Shown piece after piece: positions 1 through 11,133 of a stretch of DNA of 64,000 bases. The position numbers and the translations under genes are program-made. Origin of the DNA: Canna indica (taxonomy: Eukaryota; Streptophyta; Magnoliopsida; Zingiberales; Cannaceae); assembly GCA_034359265.1 (NCBI GenBank), contig CP136896.1, positions 35,330,001-35,394,000 of the forward strand. Reading direction: 5' to 3'. Position 1 is the stretch's first letter; each line of letters begins with the position of its first letter. The notes under the pieces were generated by a model. It made no database searches. It saw nothing but the letters and a program-made list of their open reading frames with translations, and was not told the DNA's origin.

Positions 1-3000
1 GAGCCGATACCCCGAAGTTCAATCAGTCGGCATCGTTCAAGATCTATTCGAAAAAGCATGCAATTCTTTGCATTAGTCTGTCAAAAATAACTCGATTAAC
101 AACTTCTCCCATCACAGTGAATCTTCTGGAGTCGTTCGGGACTCTGATTACAGGGCGTTTCGAGCCGATACCCCGAAGTTCAATCAGTCTGCTTCGTTCA
201 AGATTCTATTCGAAAAATAGTGCAATTCTGTGCATTAGTCTGTCGAGAATAACTCGATTAACAACTTCTCCCATCACAGTGAATGTTCTGGAGTCGCTCG
301 GTACTCAAATTACTGGGCGTTTCGAGCCGATACCTCGAAGTTCAATCAGTCGGCCTCGTTCAAAATCAATTCGAAAAATCGTGCAATTCTTTGGATTAGT
401 CTGTCAAAAATAACTCGATTAACAACTTCTCCCATCACAGTGAATGTTCTAGAGTCGCTCGGGACTCAGATTACAGGGCGTTTCGAGCCGATACCCCGAA
501 GTTCAATCAGTCGGCCTCGTTCAAAATCAATTCGAAAAATCGTGCAATTCTTTGGATTAGTCTGTCAAAAATAACTCGATTAACAACTTCTCCCATCACA
601 GTGAATGTTCTAGAGTCGCTCGGGACTCAGATTACAGGGCGTTTTGAGCCGATACCCCGAAGTTCAATCAGTCGGCATCGTTCAAGATCTATTCGAAAAA
701 TCATGCAATTCTTTGCATTAGTCTGTCAAAAATAACTCAATTAACAACTTCTCCCATCATAGTTAATGTTCTGGAGTCGCTCGGGACTCAGATTACAGGG
801 CGTTTCGAGCCGATACCCCGAATTTCAATCAGTCGGCTTCGTTCAAGATTCTATTCGAAAAATCATGCAATTCTGTGCATTAGTCTGTCAAAAATAACTC
901 GATTAACAACTTCTCCCATCGCAGTGAATGTTCTAGAGTCGCTCGGTACTCAGATTACTGGGTGTTTCGAGCCGATACCCCAAAGTTCAATCAGTCGGCC
1001 TCGTTCAAAATCAATTCGAAAAATCGTGCAATTCTTTGCATTAGTCTGTCAAAAATAACTCGATTAACAACTTCTCCCATCACAGTGAATGTTCTGGAGT
1101 CGCTCGGGACTCAGATTACAGGGCGTTTCGAGCCGATACCCCGAAGTTCAATCAGTCGGCATCGTTCAAGATCTATTCAAAAAATTATGCAATTCTTTGC
1201 ATTAGTCTATCAAAAATAACTCGATTAACAACTTCTCCCATCACAGTGAATGTTCTGGAGTCGCTCGGGACTCTGATTACAGGGCGTTTCGAGCCGATAC
1301 CCCGAAGTTCAATCAGTCTGCTTCGTTCAAGATTCGATTCGAAAAATAGTGCAATTCTGTGCATTAGTCTGTCAAGAATAACTCGATTAACAACTTCTCC
1401 CATCGCAGTGAATGTTCTGGAGTCGCTCGGTACTCAGATTTCTGGGCGTTTCGAGCCGATACCCCGAAGTTCAATCAGTCCGCCTCGTTCAAAATCAATT
1501 CGAAAAATCGTGCAATTCTTTGCATTACTCTGTCAAAAATAACTCGATTAACAACTTCTCCCATCACAGTGAATGTTCTGGAGTCGCTGGGACTCAGATT
1601 ACAGTGCGTTTCGAGCCGATACCCCGAAGTTCAATCAGTCGGCATCGTTCAAGATCTATTCGAAAAAGCATACAATTCTTTGCATTAGTCTGTCAAAAAT
1701 AACTCGATTAACAACTTCTCCCATCACAGTGAATCTTCTGGAGTCGCTCGGGACTCTGATTACAGGGCGTTTCGAGCCGATACCCCGAAGTTCAATCAGT
1801 CTGCTTCGTTCAAGATTCTATTCGAAAAATAGTGCAATTCTGTGCATTAGTCTGTCGAGAATAACTCGATTAACAACTTCTCCCATCACAGTGAATGTTC
1901 TGGAATCGCTCGGTACTCAGATTACTGGGCGTTTCGAGCCGATACCCCGAAGTTCAATCAGTCGGCCTCGTTCAAAATCAATTCGAAAAATCGTGCAATT
2001 CTTTGGATTAGTCTGTCAAAAATAACTCGATTAACAACTTCTCCCATCACAGTGAATGTTCTAGAGTCGCTCGGGACTCAGATTACAGGGCGTTTCGAGC
2101 CGATACCCCGAAGTTCAATCAGTCGGCATCGTTCAAGATCTATTCGAAAAATCATGCAATTCTTTGCATTAGTCTATCAAAAATAACTCAATTAACAACT
2201 TCTCCCATCATAGTTAATGTTCTGGAGTCGCTCGGGACTCAGATTACAGGGCGTTTCGAGCCGATACCCCGAATTTCAATCAGTCGGCTTCGTTCAAGAT
2301 TCTATTCGAAAAATCGTGCAATTCTGTGCATTAGTCTGTCAAAAATAACTCGATTAACAACTTCTCCCATCGCAGTGAATGTTCTGGAGTCGCTCGGTAC
2401 TCAGATTACTGGGTGTTTCGAGCCGATACCCCAAAGTTCAATCAGTCGGCCTCGTTCAAAATCAATTCGAAAAATCATGCAATTCTTTGCATTAGTCTGT
2501 CAAAAATAACTCGATTAACAACTTCTCCCATCACAGTGAATGTTCTGGAGTCGCTCGGGACTCAGATTACAGGGCGTTTCGAGCCGATACACCGAAGTTC
2601 AATCAGTCGGCATCGTTCAAGATCTATTCGAAAAATCATGCAATTATTTGCATTAGTCTGTCAAAAATAACTCGATTAACAACTTCTCCCATCGCAGTGA
2701 ATGTTCTGGAGTCGCTCGGTACTCAGATTACTGGGCGTTTCGAGCCGATACCTCGAAGTTCAATCAGTCGGCCTCGTTCAAAATCAATTCGAAAAATCGT
2801 GCAATTCTTTGCATTAGTCTGTCAAAAATAACTCGATTAACAACTTCTCCCATCGCAGTGAATGTTCTGGATTCGCTCGGTACTCAGATTATTGGGTGTT
2901 TCGAGCCGATACCCCAAAGTTCAATCAGTCGGCCTCGTTCAAAATCAATTCGAAAAATCGTGCAATTCTTTGCATTAGTCTGTCAAAAATAACTCGATTA

Positions 3001-4352
3001 ACAACTTCTCCCATCACAGTGAATGTTCTGGAGTCGCTCGGGACTCAGATTACAGGGCGTTTCGAGCCGATACCCCGAAGTTCAATCAGTCGGCATCGTT
3101 CAAGATCTATTCGAAAAATCATGCAATTCTTTGCGTTAGTCTATCAAAAATAACTCGATTAACAACTTCTCCCATCACAGTGAATGTTCTGGAGTCGCTC
3201 GGGACTCTGATTACAGGGCGTTTCGAGCCGATACCCCGAAGTTCAATCAGTCGGCCTCGTTCAAAATCAATTCGAAAAATCGTGCAATTCTTTGCATTAG
3301 TCTGTCAAAAATAACTCGATTAACAACTTCTCCCATCACAGTGAATGTTCTGGAGTCTCTCGGGACTCAGATTACAGTGCGTTTCGAGCCGATACCCCGA
3401 AGTTCAATCAGTCGGCATCGTTCAAGATCTATTCGAAAAATCATGCAATTCTTTGCATTAGTCTGTCAAAAATAACTCGATTAACAACTTCTCCCATCGC
3501 AGTGAATGTTCTGGAGTCGCTCGGTACTCAGATTACTGGGCGTTTCGAGCCGATACCTCGAAGTTCAATCAGTCGGCCTCGTTCAAAATCAATTCAAAAA
3601 ATCGTGCAATTCTTTGGATTAGTCTGTCAAAAATAAATCGATTAACAACTTCTCCCATCACAGTGAATGTTCTAGAGTCGATCGGGACTCAGATTACAGG
3701 GCGTTTCGAGCCGATACCCCGAAGTTCAATCAGTCGGCATCGTTCAAGATCTATTCGAAAAATCATGCAATTCTTTGCATTAGTCTGTCAAAAATAACTC
3801 AATTAACAACTTCTCCCATCATAGTTAATGTTCTGGAGTCGCTCGGGACTCAGATTACAGGGCGTTTCGAGCCGATACCCCGAATTTCAATCAGTCGGCT
3901 TCGTTCAAGATTCTATTCGAAAAATCGTGCAATTCTGTGCATTAGTCTGTCAAAAATAACTCGATTAACAACTTCTCCCATCGCAGTGAATGTTCTGGAG
4001 TCGCTCGGTACTCAGATTACTGGGTGTTTCGAGCCGATACCCCAAAGTTCAATCAGTCGGCCTCGTTCAAAATCAATTCGAAAAATCGTGCAATTCTTTG
4101 CATTAGTATGTCAAAAATAACTCGATTAACAACTTCTCCCATCACAGTGAATGTTCTGGAGTCGCTCGGGACTCAGATTACAGGGCGTTTTGAGCCGATA
4201 CCCCGAAGTTCAATCAGTCGGCATCGTTCAAGATCTATTCGAAAAATCATGCAATTCTTTGCATTAGTCTATAAAAAATAACTCGATTAACAACGTCTCC
4301 CATCACAGTGAATGTTCTGGAGTCGCTCGGGACTCTGATTACAGGGCGTTTC
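1..4352 (+). repeat. Irregular HOR block with one 9-mer
   Basis: Monomer order is A B1 C C A B3 C, then the intact 9-mer A2 B2 C2 A1 B1 C1 A3 B3 C3 at 1130-2580 (1,451 bp). Then comes A C C A C A C A B3 C A. From 2581 to 3868 the B class is absent and A and C alternate or double. This looks like repeated loss of B monomers. The window starts exactly at a monomer start under the chosen phase, which is coincidence. Confidence 0.88.
1130..2580 (+). repeat. 9-mer HOR copy, 1,451 bp
   Basis: Same order and length as the reference 9-mer, including the 160-bp C2 with the GAGTCGCTGGGACTC deletion at 1453-1612. It lies more than 11 kb from the nearest other intact copy, so the 9-mer predates the reshuffled region between them. 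Private variants include ATTCAAAAAATTATG in A2 and CAGTCCGCCTCG in C2. Confidence 0.9.
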
Positions 4353-5483
4353 GAGCCGATACCCCGAAGTTCAATCAGTCTGCTTCGTTCAAGATTCTAT
4401 TCGAAAAATAGTGCAATTCTGTGCATTAGTCTGTCGAGAATAACTCGATTAACAACTTCTCCCATCGCAGTGAATGTTCTGGAGTCGCTCGGTACTCAGA
4501 TTACTGGGCGTTTCGAGCCGATACCCCGAATTTCAATCAGTCGGCTTCGTTCAAGATTCTATTCGAAAAATCGTGCAATTCTGTGCATTAGTCTGTCAAA
4601 AATAACTCGATTAACAACTTCTCCCATCGCAGTGAATGTTCTGGAGTCGCTCGGTACTCAGATTACTGGGTGTTTCGAGCCGATACCCCAAAGTTCAATC
4701 AGTCGGCCTCGTTCAAAATCAATTCGAAAAATCGTGCAATTCTTTGCATTAGTATGTCAAAAATAACTCGATTAACAACTTCTCCCATCACAGTGAATGT
4801 TCTGGAGTCGCTCGGGACTTAGATTACAGTGCGTTTCGAGCCGATACCCCGAAGTTCAATCAGTCGGCATCGTTCAAGATCTATTCGAAAAAGCATGCAA
4901 TTCTTTGCATTAGTCTGTCAAAAATAACTCGATTAACAACTTCTCCCATCGCAGTGAATGTTCTGGAGTCGCTCGGGACTCTGATTACAGGGCGTTTCGA
5001 GCCGATACCCCGAAGTTCAATCAGTCTGCTTCGTTCAAGATTCTATTCGAAAAATAGTGCAATTCTGTGCATTAGTCTGTCGAGAATAACTCGATTAACA
5101 ACTTCTCCCATCACAGTGAATGTTCTGGAGTCGCTCGGTACTCAGATTACTGGGCGTTTCGAGCTGATACCCCGAATTTCAATCAGTCGGCTTCGTTCAA
5201 GATTCTATTCGAAAAATCGTGCAATTCTGTGCATTAGTCTGTCAAAAATAACTCGATTAACAACTTCTCCCATCGCAGTGAATGTTCTGGAGTCGCTCGG
5301 TACTCAGATTACTGGGTGTTTCGAGCCGATACCCCAAAGTTCAATCAGTCGTCCTCGTTCAAAATCAATTCGAAAAATCGTGCAATTCTTTGCATTAGTA
5401 TGTCAAAAATAACTCGATTAACAACTTCTCCCATCACAGTGAATGTTCTGGAGTCGCTCGGGACTCAGATTACAGTGCGTTTC

Positions 5484-5644
5484 GAGCCGATACCCCGAAG
5501 TTCAATCAGTCGGCCTCGTTCAAGATCTATTCGAAAAAGCATGCAATTCTTTGCATTAGTCTGTCAAAAATAACTCGATTAACAACTTCTCCCATCGCAG
5601 TGAATGTTCTGGAGTCGCTCGGGACTCTGATTACAGGGCGTTTC
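5484..5644 (+). repeat. Mosaic C/A monomer
   Basis: This 161-bp monomer joins the C-class head GTCGGCCTCG to the A-class middle GATCTATTCGAAAAAGCATG. The exchange lies inside the shared string TCGTTCAA. A second copy lies at 7260-7420, exactly 1,776 bp further on. Confidence 0.85.
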
Positions 5645-5806
5645 GAGCCGATACCCCGAAGTTCAATCAGTCTGCTTCGTTCAAGATTCTATTCGAAAAA
5701 TAGTGCAATTCTGTGCATTAGTCTGTCGAGAATAACTCGATTAACAACTTCTCCCATCACAGTGAATGTTCTGGAGTCGCTCGGTACTCAGATTACTGGG
5801 CGTTTC

Positions 5807-5967
5807 GAGCTGATACCCCGAATTTCAATCAGTCGGCCTCGTTCAAAATCAATTCGAAAAATCGTGCAATTCTTTGCATTAGTATGTCAAAAATAACTCG
5901 ATTAACAACTTCTCCCATCACAGTGAATGTTCTGGAGTCGCTCGGGACTCAGATTACAGGGCGTTTT
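5807..5967 (+). repeat. Fusion B3/C monomer
   Basis: The head GAGCTGATACCCCGAATTTC is B3-type, and from GGCCTCGTTCAAAATC onward it is C-type. It replaces an adjacent B3-C pair, so one monomer's worth (162 bp) was lost by exchange between neighbours. The surrounding unit is consequently 484 bp rather than 646 bp. Confidence 0.85.
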
Positions 5968-7259
5968 GAGCCGATACCCCGAAGTTCAATCAGTCGGCAT
6001 CGTTCAAGATCTATTCGAAAAATCATGCAATTCTTTGCATTAGTCTATAAAAAATAACTCGATTAACAACGTCTCCCATCACAGTGAATGTTCTGGAGTC
6101 GCTCGGGACTCTGATTACAGGGCGTTTCGAGCCGATACCCCGAAGTTCAATCAGTCTGCTTCGTTCAAGATTCTATTCGAAAAATAGTGCAATTCTGTGC
6201 ATTAGTCTGTCGAGAATAACTCGATTAACAACTTCTCCCATCGCAGTGAATGTTCTGGAGTCGCTCGGTACTCAGATTACTGGGCGTTTCGAGCCGATAC
6301 CCCGAATTTCAATCAGTCGGCTTCGTTCAAGATTCTATTCGAAAAATCGTGCAATTCTGTGCATTAGTCTGTCAAAAATAACTCGATTAACAACTTCTCC
6401 CATCGCAGTGAATGTTCTGGAGTCGCTCGGTACTCAGATTACTGGGTGTTTCGAGCCGATACCCCAAAGTTCAATCAGTCGGCCTCGTTCAAAATCAATT
6501 CGAAAAATCGTGCAATTCTTTGCATTAGTATGTCAAAAATAACTCGATTAACAACTTCTCCCATCACAGTGAATGTTCTGGAGTCGCTCGGGACTTAGAT
6601 TACAGTGCGTTTCGAGCCGATACCCCGAAGTTCAATCAGTCGGCATCGTTCAAGATCTATTCGAAAAAGCATGCAATTCTTTGCATTAGTCTGTCAAAAA
6701 TAACTCGATTAACAACTTCTCCCATCGAAGTGAATGTTCTGGAGTCGCTCGGGACTCTGATTACAGGGCGTTTCGAGCCGATACCCCGAAGTTCAATCAG
6801 TCTGCTTCGTTCAAGATTCTATTCGAAAAATAGTGCAATTCTGTGCATTAGTCTGTCGAGAATAACTCGATTAACAACTTCTCCCATCACAGTGAATGTT
6901 CTGGAGTCGCTCGGTACTCAGATTACTGGGCGTTTCGAGCTGATACCCCGAATTTCAATCAGTCGGCTTCGTTCAAGATTCTATTCGAAAAATCGTGCAA
7001 TTCTGTGCATTAGTCTGTCAAAAATAACTCGATTAACAACTTCTCCCATCGCAGTGAATGTTCTGGAGTCGCTCGGTACTCAGATTACTGGGTGTTTCGA
7101 GCCGATACCCCAAAGTTCAATCAGTCGTCCTCGTTCAAAATCAATTCGAAAAATCGTGCAATTCTTTGCATTAGTATGTCAAAAATAACTCGATTAACAA
7201 CTTCTCCCATCACAGTGAATGTTCTGGAGTCGCTCGGGACTCAGATTACAGTGCGTTTC

Positions 7260-7420
7260 GAGCCGATACCCCGAAGTTCAATCAGTCGGCCTCGTTCAAG
7301 ATCTATTCGAAAAAGCATGCAATTCTTTGCATTAGTCTGTCAAAAATAACTCGATTAACAACTTCTCCCATCGCAGTGAATGTTCTGGAGTCGCTCGGGA
7401 CTCTGATTACAGGGCGTTTC
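7260..7420 (+). repeat. Mosaic C/A monomer, second copy
   Basis: It has the same CCTCG head and GATCTATTCG middle as the monomer at 5484. The mosaic was therefore made once and then duplicated with the 1,776-bp segment around it. Confidence 0.85.
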
Positions 7421-9519
7421 GAGCCGATACCCCGAAGTTCAATCAGTCTGCTTCGTTCAAGATTCTATTCGAAAAATAGTGCAATTCTGTGCATTAGTCT
7501 GTCGAGAATAACTCGATTAACAACTTCTCCCATCACAGTGAATGTTCTGGAGTCGCTCGGTACTCAGATTACTGGGCGTTTCGAGCAGATACCCCGAATT
7601 TCAATCAGTCGGCTTCGTTCAAGATTCTATTCGAAAAATCGTGCAATTCTGTGCATTAGTCTGTCAAAAATAACTCGATTAACAACTTCTCCCATCGCAG
7701 TGAATGTTCTGGAGTCGCTCGGTACTCAGATTACTGGGTGTTTCGAGCCGATACCCCAAAGTTCAATCAGTCGTCCTCGTTCAAAATCAATTCGAAAAAT
7801 CGTGCAATTCTTTGCATTAGTATGTCAAAAATAACTCGATTAACAACTTCTCCCATCACAGTGAATGTTCTGGAGTCGCTCGGGACTCAGATTACAGGGC
7901 GTTTCGAGCCGATACCCCGAAGTTCAATCAGTCGGCATCGTTCAAGATCTATTCGAAAAATCATGCAATTCTTTGCATTAGTCTATCAAAAATAACTTGA
8001 TTAACAACTTCTCCCATCACAGTGAATGTTCTGGAGTCGCTCGGGACTCTGATTACAGGGCGTTTCGAGCCGATACCCCGAAGTTCAATCAGTCTGCTTC
8101 GTTCAAGATTCGATTCGAAAAATAGTGCAATTCTGTGCATTAGTCTGTCAAGAATAACTCGATTAACAACTTCTCCCATCGCAGTGAATGTTCTGGAGTC
8201 GCTCGGTACTCAGATTTCTGGGCGTTTCGAGCCGATACCCCGAAGTTCAATCAGTCGGCCTCGTTCAAAATCAATTCGAAAAATCGTGCAATTCTTTGCA
8301 TTAGTCTGTCAAAAATAACTCGATTAACAACTTCTCCCATCACAGTGAATGTTCTGGAGTCGCTCGGGACTCAGATTACAGTGCGTTTCGAGCCGATACC
8401 CCGAAGTTCAATCAGTCGGCATCGTTCAAGATCTATTCGAAAAAGCATGCAATTCTTTGCATTAGTCTGTCAAAAATAACTCGATTAACAACTTCTCCCA
8501 TCGCAGTGAATGTTCTGGAGTCGCTCGGGACTCTGATTACAAGGCGTTTCGAGCCGATACCCCGAAGTTCAATCAGTCTGCTTCGTTCAAGATTCTATTC
8601 GAAAAATAGTGCAATTCTGTGCATTAGTCTGTCGAGAATAACTCGATTAACAACTTCTCCCATCACAGTGAATGTTCTGGAGTCGCTCGGTACTCAGATT
8701 ACTGGGCGTTTCGAGCCGATACCCCGAAGTTCAATCAGTCGGCCTCGTTCAAAATCAATTCGAAAAATCGTGCAATTCTTTGCATTAGTCTGTCAAAAAT
8801 AACTCGATTAACAACTTCACCCATCACAGTGAATTTTCTGGAGTCGCTCGGGACTCAGATTATAGGGCGTTTCAAGTCGATACCCCGAAGTTTAATCAGT
8901 CGGCATCGTTCAAGATCTATTCGAAAAAGCATGCAATTCTTTGCATTAGTCTATCAAAAATAACTCGATTAACAACTTCTCCCATCATAGTTAATGTTCT
9001 GGAGTCGCTCGGGACTCAGATTACAGGGCGTTTCGAGCCGATACCCCGAAGTTCAATCAGTTGGCTTCGTTCAAGATTCTATTCGAAAAATCGTGCAATT
9101 CTGTGCATTAGTCTGTCAAAAATAACTCGATTAACAACTTCTCCCATCGCAGTGAATGTTCTGGAGTCGCTCGGTACTCAGATTACTGGGCGTTTCGAGC
9201 TGATACCCCGAAGTTCAATCAGTCGGCATCGTTCAAGATCTTTTAGAAAAATCATGCAATTCTTTGCATTAGTCTGTCAAAAATAACTCGATTAACAACT
9301 TCTCCCATCACAGTGAATGTTCTGGAGTCGCTCGGGACTCAGATTACAGGGCGTTTCGAGCCGATACCCCGAAGTTCAATCAGTCTGCTTCGTTCAAGAT
9401 TCTACTCGAAAAATAGTGCAATTCTATGCATTAGTCTGTCGAGAATAACTCGATTAACAACTTCTCCCATCGCAGTGAATGTTCTGGAGTCGCTCGGTAC
9501 TCAGATTACTGGGCGTTTC

Positions 9520-9680
9520 AAGCCGATACCCCGAAGTTCAATCAGTCGGCTTCGTTCAAAATCAATTCGAAAAATCATGCAATTATGTGCATTAGTCTGT
9601 CAAAAATAACTCGATTAACAACTTCTCCCATCGCAGTGAATGTTCTGGAGTCGCTCGGTACTCAGATTTCTGGGCGTTTC
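9520..9680 (+). repeat. Mosaic B/C monomer
   Basis: It has the B-like GGCTTCG followed by the C-like TTCAAAATCAATTCG, then AATCATGCAATTATGTGC. A related copy lies at 10973-11133. It begins AAGCCGATAC instead of GAGCCGATAC. Confidence 0.82.
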
Positions 9681-9842
9681 GAGCCGATACCCCGAAGTTC
9701 AATCAGTCGGCCTCGTTCAAGATTCTATTCGAAAAATCGTGCAATTCTTTGCATTAGTCTGTCAAAAATAACTCGATTAACAACTTCTCCCATCGTAGTG
9801 AATGTTCTGGAGTCGCTCGGTACTCAGATTACTGGGCGTTTC
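9681..9842 (+). repeat. Mosaic C/B monomer (162 bp)
   Basis: The C-type head GGCCTCG is joined to the B-type GATTCTATTCG, then a C-type AATCGTGCAATTCTTTGC. The extra B base is kept, giving 162 bp. Two changes of class within about 40 bp suggest a short gene-conversion tract rather than a single crossover. Confidence 0.82.
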
Positions 9843-10972
9843 GAGCTGATACCCCGAAGTTCAATCAGTCGGCATCGTTCAAGATCTATTCGAAAAAGCA
9901 TGCAATTCTTTGCATTAGTCTGTCAAAAATAACTCGATTAACAACTTCTCCCATCGCAGTGAATGTTCTGGAGTCGCTCGGGACTCTGATTACAGGGTGT
10001 TTCGAGCCGATACCCCGAAGTTCAATCAGTCTGCTTCGTTCAAGATTCTATTCGAAAAATAGTGCAATTCTGTGCATTAGTCTGTCGAGAATAACTCGAT
10101 TAACAACTTCTCCCATCACAGTGAATATTCTGGAGTCGCTCGGTACTCAGATTACTGGGCGTTTCGAGCCGATACCCCGAAGTTCAATCAGTCGGCCTCG
10201 TTCAAAATCAATTCGAAAAATCGTGCAATTCTTTGCATTAGTCTGTCAAAAATAACACGATTAACAACTTCTCTCATCACAGTGAATGTTCTGGAGTCGC
10301 TCGGGACTCAGATTACAGGGCGTTTCAAGCCGATACCCCGAAGTTTAATCAGTCGGCATCGTTCAAGATCTATTCGAAAAACCATGCAATTCTTTGCATT
10401 AGTCTGTCAAAAATAACTCGATTAACAACTTCTCCCATCATAGTTAATGTTCTGGAGTCGCTCGGGACTCAGATTACAGGGCGTTTCGAGCCGATACCCC
10501 GAAGTTCAATCAGTTGGCTTCGTTCAAGATTCTATTCGAAAAATCGTGCAATTCTGTGCATTAGTCTGTCAAAAATAACTCGATTAACAACTTCTCCCAT
10601 CGCAGTGAATGTTCTGGAGTCGCTCGGTACTCAGATTACTGGGCGTTTCGAGCTGATACCCCGAAGTTCAATTAGTCGGCATCGTTCAAGATCTATTAGA
10701 AAAATCAAGCAAATCTTTGCATTAGTCTGTCAAAAATAACTCGATTAACAACTTCTCCCATCACAGTGAATGTTCTGGAGTCGCTCGGGACTCAGATTAC
10801 AGGGCGTTTCGAGCCGATACCCCGAAGTTCAATCAGTCTGCTTCGTTCAAGATTCTACTCGAAAAATAGTGCAATTCTGTGCATTAGTCTGTCGAGAATA
10901 ACTCGATTAACAACTTCTCCCATCGCAGTGAATGTTCTGGAGTCGCTCGGTACTCAGATTACTGGGTGTTTC

Positions 10973-11133
10973 AAGCCGATACCCCGAAGTTCAATCAGTC
11001 GGCTTCGTTCAAAATCAATTCGAAAAATCATGCAATTATGTGCATTAGTCTGTCAAAAATAACTCGATTAACAACTTCTCCCATCGCAGTGAATGTTCTG
11101 GAGTCGCTCGGTACTCAGATTACTGGGCGTTTC
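10973..11133 (+). repeat. Mosaic B/C monomer, second copy
   Basis: It shares GGCTTCGTTCAAAATC, AATTATGTGC and the AAGCCGATAC start with the monomer at 9520, 1,453 bp upstream (one local 9-mer). In the first copy a C/B mosaic follows; here a normal A follows. Confidence 0.82.

Larger units (their letters stand above)
4353..8066 (+). repeat. Tetramer HOR array, B1-B3-C-A, 646 bp
   Basis: B1 monomers begin at 4353, 4999, 5645, 6129, 6775 and 7421, giving 646-bp spacings apart from one 484-bp unit (5645-6128). The 646 bp equals two 162-bp and two 161-bp monomers. The short unit contains a B3/C fusion monomer. C monomers here share GTATGTCAAAAATAAC, absent from about 8 to 51 kb but common again at 51-63 kb. 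Direct B1-to-B3 adjacency implies loss of the C-A pair between them relative to the 9-mer. Confidence 0.9.
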
